Shown here: one piece after another, positions 31,557-38,277 of the stretch
Position numbering within the stretch: the first letter of the stretch is position 1
Layout of the letters: each line of letters opens with the position of its first letter
DNA from: Ornithomonoglobus_A sp034090805
GTDB lineage: Bacteria; Bacillota; Clostridia; UBA1381
DNA length: 38,277 bases
Assembly (NCBI GenBank): GCA_034090805.1
Contig: JAXDRV010000007.1
Span: 1-38,277, forward strand
Direction of reading: 5' to 3'
Notes under the pieces: model-generated
What the model was told of the DNA's origin: nothing
The model's database searches: none
What the model saw: only the letters and a program-made list of their open reading frames with translations
Position numbers and translations under genes: made by a program

Positions 31557-32975
31557 ATGAACGAATTTTTAACGGATATGATTGCGTCGGAGCTTGAGGA
31601 CGCAGTCGGCAGAGAAAACTGCTCAATGCGCCCGATAGATAAGCTGACGCACAGTGTAGACTATTTCTGGCTGTCAAGAATGTGGGCTGACAGAGGAAAG
31701 CGTATGCCGGAGGGGGATTTTATCGTATCGCCCAAGGACGCAAAGGAAACCTCAAAGGTTCTGCAAATAGCAAATTATTACAAAATCCCCGTAACAACAT
31801 GGGGCGGCGGAGGCGGTACGCAGGGCGGAGCTATTCCCGTATGCGGCGGTATTCTGCTTGACACAAAGAGAATGAACGAAATCCATGATGTAAACACTCA
31901 GGGAATGTACATAGAATGCGGTGCCGGAGCTGTTTATAAGCATATCGAATGGGCGGCAAACGAAAAGGGCTATGCAACTATGCACTATCCAAGCTCCCTG
32001 ACCTGTTCGACCGTCGGAGGATTTTTGGCGCACAGAGGAATAGGTGTTTCGTCAACAAAGTACGGTAAAATCGACGATATGGCTCTTCAGATGGAGGTCG
32101 TGCTCCCGAACGGCGATATTATCGAAACATCGCCTGCGCCCAAGCACGCAGCGGGGCCGGATCTTAATCAGATATTCATAGGCTCGGAGGGAACTCTCGG
32201 CGTAATCACAAAGGCGCAGATGCGAATTTACGAGCAGCCGGAGGAACGCCGCTTCAGAGGCTTCCTGTTCCATAATATGACGGATGCCTTCAATGCCGGC
32301 AGAGAGCTGCTGCAAAAGTTTAAGCCTTCGGTTATGAGATTGTATGACGAGGCTGAAACATCAACGCTCATCAAAAAGATTGTCGGTGTTGAGAAAAAGG
32401 GCGCATTCATGAACATAGCAATTGAGGGTGTTAAGGAGCTTGTTGAGGTTGAGCATAAGATTCTTATGGAAACCTTTGCAAAGTACGGTGCAGAGGATCT
32501 CGGCAGCGAATACGGCGAAAAATGGTGGAAAGAAAAAATAACGTTCTTCTATCCCGGTCACATGATGGATCTGCCGCAGATGTTCGGAACGATGGACACT
32601 ATAGCACCTTATGACAAGATTGAGAAGATATATTGGGAAATGAAAAAGGCAATCGAAACCAATTTCCCGATGGCAAGATTCATAGCGCATTTTTCGCATT
32701 GGTATGAATGGGGCTGCATGATTTACGACAGATTTATAATAGACGACGTACCCGCCGATCCGCATGAGGCACTGAGACTTCACAATGCGGTATGGAACTG
32801 CGGCGTAAGAACCGCAATCGCAAACGGCGGTGTTGTAAACGACCATCACGGAGTCGGTATCAAGCTCGGCAGATTGATGAAGGAGCAGTACGGCCCGGCA
32901 ATGCAGGTATTTGAGGGTATTAAAAAGCAGCTTGACCCGAACGGCATCATGAATCCGTTTAAGCTCGGACTGTAA
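31557..32975 (+). CDS. FAD-binding oxidoreductase, GlcD/VAO family
   Basis: The 472-residue protein has the p-cresol methylhydroxylase/VAO-type FAD domain with the pyrophosphate loop TTWGGGGGTQGGAIPV, PSSLTCSTVGGFLAHRG and FIGSEGTLGVITKA, plus a GlcD-type C-terminal domain with GVVNDHHGVG (metal or substrate histidines) and the terminal KKQLDPNGIMNPFKLGL. Relatives oxidise 2-hydroxy acids or bound alcohols. It is followed after 15 bp by a two-cluster Fe-S protein, the likely electron acceptor, as in GlcD/GlcF. AAGGAGG precedes the ATG. Confidence 0.9.
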   Translation: MNEFLTDMIASELEDAVGRENCSMRPIDKLTHSVDYFWLSRMWADRGKRMPEGDFIVSPKDAKETSKVLQIANYYKIPVTTWGGGGGTQGGAIPVCGGILLDTKRMNEIHDVNTQGMYIECGAGAVYKHIEWAANEKGYATMHYPSSLTCSTVGGFLAHRGIGVSSTKYGKIDDMALQMEVVLPNGDIIETSPAPKHAAGPDLNQIFIGSEGTLGVITKAQMRIYEQPEERRFRGFLFHNMTDAFNAGRELLQKFKPSVMRLYDEAETSTLIKKIVGVEKKGAFMNIAIEGVKELVEVEHKILMETFAKYGAEDLGSEYGEKWWKEKITFFYPGHMMDLPQMFGTMDTIAPYDKIEKIYWEMKKAIETNFPMARFIAHFSHWYEWGCMIYDRFIIDDVPADPHEALRLHNAVWNCGVRTAIANGGVVNDHHGVGIKLGRLMKEQYGPAMQVFEGIKKQLDPNGIMNPFKLGL

Positions 32976-32990
32976 GAAGGAGGTTTTGAA

Positions 32991-34073
32991 ATGCTTATAT
33001 CACAAAAAAGCAAGGAAATAATAGACAGCTGCCGCTTTTGCTGGATGTGCCGTCATATCTGCCCGATAGGCAACGCAACCGGACAGGAGAGAAACACCGC
33101 AAGAGCAAGGGCGCTCAGCCTTTCGCTTGTTGAAAGGGGAGCAGAGCCTTTGTCGGAGGCGGCTGATAATGTATATGAATGTGCGCTTTGCGGAGCGTGT
33201 ACAAAAGAATGCGTGACAGGGTGGGATCCCGTTCTGTTCACAAGAGAGGTGCGGCTTGAGCTGGCGTTAAACGGTGAAACTCCGGAGTACATAAGCAAGC
33301 TTATCGAAAATATTTCCGAAACGGGAAACGTTTACGGAATGACAGATTACGATTCGGAGCTTAAGGCTGCGGTAAAGCGTCATGCGAAAAAGACGGATAC
33401 TCTGCTGTTTTTGGGCAGGGACGCAGTTTATAAGAGTCCGTCATCGGCGGTAAATGCAATAAAGCTGCTTGAGGCTGCCGGTGCGGAATTTACCGTGCTT
33501 GAAAATGAACCCGACAGCGGCTTTGCGATGTATTTCCTTGTTGGAGCTGCTGAGGAAACAAAGGAGCTTATGGAAAAATGTGCGTCAGAGCTTGATTACA
33601 AGACAATAATCGCATATGACCCGGCAGACGCAAAAACTTTTGCAAGAGATTACGGCGAATGGGATATTCAGCTTAAGGGAAGTGCTGTGACGTTTACTTC
33701 GTACATAGCCGAGGCTGTTAAAAACGGTGTTCTTAAGCTTAAGAAATCGGATATGGCTTTAACTCCGCAGGATAATTACAATCTTTCAAGAGAGCTTGAG
33801 GAAACAGAGCCTGTGCGTGAGGTGCTTGCACAGTGCGGCGAAATACGGGAAATGCTTTTAAACCGTAGAGATACGATGCTTGGCGGCAATTTGATAATGA
33901 ACGAATATATGCCCGATGTTATGAAGAAAACGGCGCATGACAGAATTGTAAATGCTCTTAATATCGGCGGTGAAATTGTTGTAACGCAGTCACCGTCGGA
34001 GTATGAGCTGATGAAGGCTGACGGCGGTGTAAGAGTTATGTCGTTTGAGGAGGTTGTGCTTTTATGCTTGTAG
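32991..34073 (+). CDS. [4Fe-4S] electron-transfer protein, GlcF-like N-terminus
   Basis: The 360-residue protein has two ferredoxin-type clusters: cysteines 14, 17, 20 and 24 (CRFCWMCRHICP) and 64, 67, 70 and 74 (CALCGACTKEC). It probably takes electrons from the flavoprotein encoded just upstream. Unlike GlcF, GlpC or LutA, the C-terminal 280 residues show no CCG motifs, so the cysteine-rich domains that normally follow are missing or replaced by a degenerate fold (DTLLFLGRDAVYKSP). AAGGAGG precedes the ATG. Its end overlaps the aldolase gene by 10 bp. Confidence 0.88.
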   Translation: MLISQKSKEIIDSCRFCWMCRHICPIGNATGQERNTARARALSLSLVERGAEPLSEAADNVYECALCGACTKECVTGWDPVLFTREVRLELALNGETPEYISKLIENISETGNVYGMTDYDSELKAAVKRHAKKTDTLLFLGRDAVYKSPSSAVNAIKLLEAAGAEFTVLENEPDSGFAMYFLVGAAEETKELMEKCASELDYKTIIAYDPADAKTFARDYGEWDIQLKGSAVTFTSYIAEAVKNGVLKLKKSDMALTPQDNYNLSRELEETEPVREVLAQCGEIREMLLNRRDTMLGGNLIMNEYMPDVMKKTAHDRIVNALNIGGEIVVTQSPSEYELMKADGGVRVMSFEEVVLLCL

Positions 34074-34891
34074 GATTTGACGAAGTGCTGAAGCTTGCCG
34101 AGGAGGGCGGCTTTGCAATACCGGCATTTAACGTATATAATATGGAAACGGCAATGGGTGTTATGCAGGCTGCGGAGGAGCAGCGTGCGCCGGTGATTAT
34201 TCAGTGCTATTCACGTCTGTTTACTAACGGCGAGGGATATTTTCTTGCACCGATTATCCTTGCGGCTGCGAAAAAGGCAGATGTGCCGATATGCTTTCAC
34301 CTTGACCACGGAGCGGGAATATGCGAGGTGACAAGGGCGTTAAGATACGGCGCAACTGGAATTATGATAGATAAGTCAATGCTTTCCCTTGATGAAAACA
34401 TTGCCGAAACAAAGCGTGTGACAGAGATGTGCTCGGCTGTCGGCATAGGCGTCGAGGGTGAGCTGGGGCATATAGGCAGCGTAAACGAGGAAATTTCCAC
34501 GCAGTATACCGAGGTAGGGGACGCTGTGAAATTTGTTGAGGAAACGGGAGTAAGAGCGCTTGCGGTTATGGTAGGAACGGCTCACGGAAGATACAAAAAA
34601 GCACCTAAGCTTGCGATTGACAGGATAGCGGAGCTGCACGGCAGCGTAAATGCCGCTCTTGTGCTGCACGGCGGCAGCGGAGTGCCTGACAGCGAAATCC
34701 GTGCGGCGATAGATGCGGGAATACGCAAGATTAATTTCGGCACGGACGTGTGCTATGCTTTTCTCGATAAGGTGTTTGAAACCTCAAGAGAGCTTGTCGG
34801 GATAGACTTGTTTATGAAGGACGCAGTGGAAAACGTAAAGAAATTTGCAATGAACAGAATTGAACTGCTCGGAGCAAAAGGCAGGGTATGA
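34064..34891 (+). CDS. Class II ketose-bisphosphate aldolase (FbaA/GatY/IolJ family)
   Basis: The 275-residue zinc aldolase has the catalytic Asp81 and zinc His82 in HLDHG, GVEGELGHIG with a metal-site Glu, and further zinc histidines in GTAHGRY and LHGGSGVP, the last also binding phosphate. It cleaves a ketose phosphate to DHAP and an aldehyde. Beside PfkB and IolB-like genes, an IolJ-like role (6-phospho-5-dehydro-2-deoxygluconate to DHAP and malonate semialdehyde) is a reasonable guess; tagatose- or fructose-bisphosphate are alternatives. It overlaps both neighbours (10 bp and 4 bp), so translation is coupled. Confidence 0.92.
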   Translation: MLVGFDEVLKLAEEGGFAIPAFNVYNMETAMGVMQAAEEQRAPVIIQCYSRLFTNGEGYFLAPIILAAAKKADVPICFHLDHGAGICEVTRALRYGATGIMIDKSMLSLDENIAETKRVTEMCSAVGIGVEGELGHIGSVNEEISTQYTEVGDAVKFVEETGVRALAVMVGTAHGRYKKAPKLAIDRIAELHGSVNAALVLHGGSGVPDSEIRAAIDAGIRKINFGTDVCYAFLDKVFETSRELVGIDLFMKDAVENVKKFAMNRIELLGAKGRV

Positions 34892-35793
34892 GTATGATTG
34901 TCGGAATAGGAGCAAATGTTTTTGATACGCTGATTACCGTTCCGTCATTTCCGAAGGAGGATACGAAGCTGCGCAGCGACGGCATAAAGCTCTGCGGCGG
35001 CGGCCCGTGCGCAACGGGACTTGTCGCTGCGGCAAAGCTCGGAGCGGAGTGCGCATATATCGGCTGTCTTGCCGATGATGCGGGCGGTGAGTTTTTGGCA
35101 GAGGATTTCAGACGTTACGGTGTTTTAACGGAATATATTGACGTTTGCGGCGGCTGCGTGTCATTTTCATCGTATATTCTGATAAGTGAGCAGAATGCGT
35201 CAAGGACGTGCGTTTTCAATAAGGGCACCGTCCCGCCGCTTAAGCTTGACGAAAAAAAGCGTGCGGCGGTTGCGGCGGCCGATATACTTATGGTTGACGG
35301 AAACGAGCTTGACGCGGCAGTCGAGGCGGCAAAGCTGGCAAGAGAAAACGGCGTGACGGTGCTCTACGATGCCGGAGGACTTTACGATGGAGTCGAAAGA
35401 CTGCTGCCGTATGCGGACGTTCTGATTCCGTCCGAGGAATTTGCCGAGGGGCATACGGGTGAAAAATCTCCCGAAGCTGCGGCAAAGCGGCTTTTTGAGA
35501 TGTATTATCCCAAGACTGTGGTCATAACCTGCGGAAGTGACGGAGGGATCATATACGAAAACGGCAGACTCAGACGTTATCCGGCATTTGAGGTGAAAGC
35601 GGTTGACACAAACGGTGCCGGAGATGTTTTTCACGGTGCGTTTGCGTTCGGACTGACAAAAGGCTTTGATTATTACAAATGCTGCGTTTTTGCGAGTGCG
35701 GTGTCTGCGATTAAATGCACAAATACCGGCGCAAGGCAGAGCATACCCGATTATAAAACTGTAACGGAATTTTTAAATGAGCATAAAAAATAA
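34888..35793 (+). CDS. PfkB family carbohydrate kinase
   Basis: The 301-residue ribokinase-type kinase has the N-terminal substrate signature GGGPCATGLVAAAKLGA and the C-terminal ATP motif VDTNGAGDVFHGAFAFG with catalytic Asp near residue 246. The start codon overlaps the aldolase stop in ATGA. Beside an IolB-like protein and a class II aldolase, an IolC-like role (phosphorylating 5-dehydro-2-deoxygluconate) is plausible, though length (IolC is about 325) and sequence do not prove it. An 88-bp gap with a small GCCG/CGGC hairpin separates it from the next gene. Confidence 0.9.
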   Translation: MSMIVGIGANVFDTLITVPSFPKEDTKLRSDGIKLCGGGPCATGLVAAAKLGAECAYIGCLADDAGGEFLAEDFRRYGVLTEYIDVCGGCVSFSSYILISEQNASRTCVFNKGTVPPLKLDEKKRAAVAAADILMVDGNELDAAVEAAKLARENGVTVLYDAGGLYDGVERLLPYADVLIPSEEFAEGHTGEKSPEAAAKRLFEMYYPKTVVITCGSDGGIIYENGRLRRYPAFEVKAVDTNGAGDVFHGAFAFGLTKGFDYYKCCVFASAVSAIKCTNTGARQSIPDYKTVTEFLNEHKK

Positions 35794-35881
35794 GCGGTGC
35801 ATAGTGCTTTTTACACGAGCAGGGTGACGATGGTCTTATTTTTAATTTGTGCCGCATACGGCGGCGGAACGGAGGATTATA

Positions 35882-36673
35882 ATGAGTTTTAAAAAGACAT
35901 GGAACGGCGAAAACGGAATAAGTAAAATTATCGAGAAGGAAAACACATCGCTTAAGATGCTTGAAACGGACATGGTAAAGCTTCAGCCGGGCGAGGTTAA
36001 AAAATACAGCGAAAAGGATAAGGAGTTTGCACTTGTGATCCTGGGCGGTACGTGCAGCGTTGCGGGAGAGGGCTTTGAATACGAAAATATCGGCAAAAGA
36101 AAGAATGTGTTCGACGGCCCTGCGACTGCGGTGTATGTTCCGAGGAACAGAGTATTTACGATAACGGCAGTCACTGAGGTTACGGTGTGCGTTTCAAAAT
36201 CGCCGGCGAAGAATGATTTTAAGCCTGTGCTTGTAAATCCGGAGGATGTAATCATAAAGCACCTCGGCAAGCCGGGTTGGGAGCGTGATGCACATTTTAT
36301 CGTTGACGAAAGAATTGACGCAAATCTTATTTATATAGGGGAAGCATTCGTAAAGGGCGGTCAGTGGGCAAGCTATCCGCCGCACAAGCACGATGACGAC
36401 AATATGCCGACAGAGGGCGTACTTGAGGAGATATACTACTATGAATTTGACAAGCCGCAGGGCTTCGGTATTCAGAGGGTTTATTCAAAGGAGGGGGATA
36501 TAGACGAAACATATACCGTAAAGACGGGCGATTTTGTCGAGATACCGAAAGGGTATCACCCGTTCTGCTGTGCGCCCGGATACGATAATTATTATCTGTG
36601 GATCATGGCAGGCGAAAACAGAGGCTTTTACATGACAACGGAAGAAGGACATAAATGGCTTAACGAACAGTAA
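35882..36673 (+). CDS. 5-deoxy-glucuronate isomerase family protein (IolB-like)
   Basis: The 263-residue protein is a bicupin matching IolB: the metal-binding second cupin contains WASYPPHKHDDD, EEIYYYEF and IPKGYHPFCCAPGYDNYYLW, all hallmarks of 5-deoxy-glucuronate isomerase, which turns 5-deoxyglucuronate into 2-deoxy-5-keto-gluconate in inositol breakdown. No iolG, iolE or iolD is in the window, so its natural substrate may be a related deoxy sugar acid formed by another route. CGGAGG precedes the ATG at 35882. Confidence 0.9.
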   Translation: MSFKKTWNGENGISKIIEKENTSLKMLETDMVKLQPGEVKKYSEKDKEFALVILGGTCSVAGEGFEYENIGKRKNVFDGPATAVYVPRNRVFTITAVTEVTVCVSKSPAKNDFKPVLVNPEDVIIKHLGKPGWERDAHFIVDERIDANLIYIGEAFVKGGQWASYPPHKHDDDNMPTEGVLEEIYYYEFDKPQGFGIQRVYSKEGDIDETYTVKTGDFVEIPKGYHPFCCAPGYDNYYLWIMAGENRGFYMTTEEGHKWLNEQ

Positions 36674-36688
36674 GGCTTGGGTGAGTAT

Positions 36689-38155
36689 ATGAAATATCTT
36701 TTGGGAATAGATTTCGGCGGAGGTGCGTCAAAGGCAACGCTGCTTGCCGAGGACGGAACAGTATCTGCCGAGAGTATCTACGAATATCCTACGTCCTATC
36801 CGAAAAGCGGTTGGGCAGAGCAAAATCCCGCCGACTGGTATACGGCTGTCTGCAAAAACGTGAGGTCTGTATTGGAAAAAAGCGGTGTTTCTCCGTCCGA
36901 TATTGAAGCGGTTGCACTTGATGCGGCAACGCATACGGCGGTGCTTGCGGACGAGGATTTTAACGTAATTTGTCCTGCGATATACTGGACGGATACACGA
37001 TGCGTCGAGCAAGTGAAAAAGCTTAAGGAAAGTGCCGAGCTTATACAAAAACAGGCACTCCACAGTCCCGATACGATATGGACGCTGCCGCAGCTTATGT
37101 GGGTTCGTGAGCATGAGCCTGAGGTATGGAGCAGAACAAAGCGGATCATGTTTGCCAAAGATTACGTGCGCCATATGCTGACGGGAGATTACGTGACCGA
37201 TTATATTGAGGCAGAGGGAAGTATGCTGTTTGACTTCGGAAATATGCGTTGGTCGGAGGAGCTTTGCGGGATTGCGGGACTCAAGACGGAGCTTTTGCCG
37301 AGGATAGTCAAGCCGTCCGATATTGTCGGTGAAATCAATACTGCTGCCGCTTCCGATACGGGACTTTGCGCCGGTACGCCGGTTGTCTGCGGAACAACGG
37401 ACACTGTTATGGAGGTGTTTGCATCGGGCAGTGTTAAAAAGGGAAGCATGACGGTAAAGCTTGCGACTGCCGGGAGAATATGCGTTGTAACGGACAGAGC
37501 ATATCCCGACAAGCAGCTTGTGAATTATTCGCACGCAATAGACGGACTGTGGTATCCCGGTACGGCTACAAAATCCTGTGCCGCATCATATCGGTGGTAT
37601 CGTGACACGTTCGGCGGTGATTATCGTGAGCTTGACGAAAAAGCGGCAGAAATCCCTCCCGGAGCGGACGGACTTGTTTTTCACCCGTACCTTAACGGCG
37701 AGCTTACGCCGTATGCCGATCCGTCACTTTGCGCAAGCTTTGTGGGAATGCGTGCCGGGCATACAAAGGCGCATTTTTCGAGAGCCGTGCTTGAGGGAGT
37801 GGCGATGTCGCTGCTTGATTGTAAGAGGGAGCTTGAAAGAATAGGTATTCCGCATGAGGAAAGCGCCTCCATAATCGGCGGTGGAGGGAAAAGCCCTCTG
37901 TGGCGGCAGATTACGGCGGATGTTCTCGGAATTACACTTGTGCAGAAAAAGTACAGCGATTCCTCGTTCGGCAGTGCAATGCTTGCCGGTACGGCGGTCG
38001 GCGTGTTCGCAAGCCTTGAGAGTGCGGCGGAAATATGTTGTAAAACCGTTTCCGAAACCTCTCCCGATATGGAGCGGCATGAGGAATATCTGAAGATTTT
38101 TGAACGGTATAAGGCGGTGCATGACGCACTTGCGCCGTTATATAATGCTCACTGA
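36689..38155 (+). CDS. FGGY family carbohydrate kinase (xylulokinase-like)
   Basis: The 488-residue kinase begins KYLLGIDFGGGASKATL (phosphate-binding loop), has SGWAEQNPADWYTA and DAATHTAVLAD as in XylB, a second nucleotide site CGTTDTVMEVFASG, and the C-terminal FGGY-type block IGGGGKSPLWRQITADVLG. It phosphorylates a ketose or polyol, possibly the product of the isomerase at the head of the operon. ATG at 36689 follows GGTGAG; a TTG at 36677 is an alternative. The stop codon TGA and the three codons before it lie in the end sequence of repeat element E1 copy C. Confidence 0.92.
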   Translation: MKYLLGIDFGGGASKATLLAEDGTVSAESIYEYPTSYPKSGWAEQNPADWYTAVCKNVRSVLEKSGVSPSDIEAVALDAATHTAVLADEDFNVICPAIYWTDTRCVEQVKKLKESAELIQKQALHSPDTIWTLPQLMWVREHEPEVWSRTKRIMFAKDYVRHMLTGDYVTDYIEAEGSMLFDFGNMRWSEELCGIAGLKTELLPRIVKPSDIVGEINTAAASDTGLCAGTPVVCGTTDTVMEVFASGSVKKGSMTVKLATAGRICVVTDRAYPDKQLVNYSHAIDGLWYPGTATKSCAASYRWYRDTFGGDYRELDEKAAEIPPGADGLVFHPYLNGELTPYADPSLCASFVGMRAGHTKAHFSRAVLEGVAMSLLDCKRELERIGIPHEESASIIGGGGKSPLWRQITADVLGITLVQKKYSDSSFGSAMLAGTAVGVFASLESAAEICCKTVSETSPDMERHEEYLKIFERYKAVHDALAPLYNAH

Positions 38156-38277
38156 ACAAATGCGATTTTCAATCGCATTTGGAAAAATTATGACTATTGT
38201 CAAAATTTTTCGTGTAAAATCAGAGATTTTACACAGTTCGCATTGATAAAGTCTGCCCAAATAAATATTTTGAGAAC
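38143..38277 (+). repeat. Palindromic repeat element E1, copy C (right part beyond window)
   Basis: The left end TAATGCTCACTGAACAA matches copy B exactly. It contains the first hairpin (38157-38167 with 38171-38181, 11 bp perfect, loop TTC), then the second and third, and stops inside the fourth at the window end. Bases 38184-38277 are identical to bases 1-94. The element begins inside the final codons of the FGGY kinase gene and supplies its stop codon. Confidence 0.88.

Noticed and set aside
38155..38190. First hairpin of E1 copy C as terminator of the catabolic operon
   Set aside because: The stem is followed by GGAAAAATT, not a T run, so it does not fit a rho-independent terminator, although it could still impede exonucleases.

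Overview
The window reads as a chromosomal contig from an anaerobic, low-to-moderate GC Gram-positive bacterium of the class Clostridia, probably an uncultured gut species. The signs are a pyruvate formate-lyase, a Clostridia-style pyrR-B-C-F-K-D operon, an S-layer-homology protein, ECF transporter ATPases, a K+-type membrane pyrophosphatase, AGGAGG-like ribosome sites and many promoters of the form TTGACA-17-TATAAT. The assignment is inferred from gene content only.

Layout. 1-216: end of a palindrome-rich repeat (element E1, copy A). 299-1400 (minus): a 62-residue orphan protein, a GntR/FCD regulator and tRNA-Leu(UAG). 1657-4237 (plus): a pyruvate formate-lyase encoded as two separate polypeptides, a 691-residue catalytic part and a 79-residue glycyl-radical part. 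4317-6127: mtaB and a divergent HPr-like protein without the phosphorylatable histidine. 6206-9965: a large secreted protein with a small coupled 'KPEI' protein, then a convergent SLH-domain protein. 10102-10361: the only complete copy of E1 (copy B, inverted). 10450-12482 (minus): prfA and an AEC-family transporter. 12585-13868 (plus): a DRE-TIM aldolase-like enzyme and a strong candidate structured RNA. 13934-17742 (minus): a pilin-like anchored protein, an rRNA-type methyltransferase, and ecfA1-ecfA2 without ecfT. 18010-20097: membrane pyrophosphatase. 20281-25856: pyrimidine operon, covering five of the six steps to UMP (no carAB or pyrE here).

25857-38155 is devoted to sugar or sugar-acid catabolism. 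A minus-strand AraC regulator faces an enolase-superfamily sugar-acid dehydratase plus an SDR oxidoreductase. An RpiR regulator then faces a seven-gene operon: fucose/arabinose-isomerase-like protein, GlcD-like flavoprotein, GlcF-like Fe-S protein, class II aldolase, PfkB kinase, IolB-like isomerase and FGGY kinase. The IolB/PfkB/class II aldolase set matches the lower half of inositol degradation, but the upper iol genes are absent, so the substrate is unknown. Three TGAAAA-type palindromes around the operon promoter look like the RpiR operators.

Two families of palindromic, probably non-autonomous elements stand out. E1 (260 bp) is a string of six hairpins with inverted ends, present three times, including both window ends, which share an identical 94-bp sequence. 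E2 (259 bp) is two large inverted hairpins with 16-bp terminal repeats, lying in the leader of the RpiR gene. These, the split PFL, the candidate RNA and the hybrid catabolic operon are the main points for a second look.
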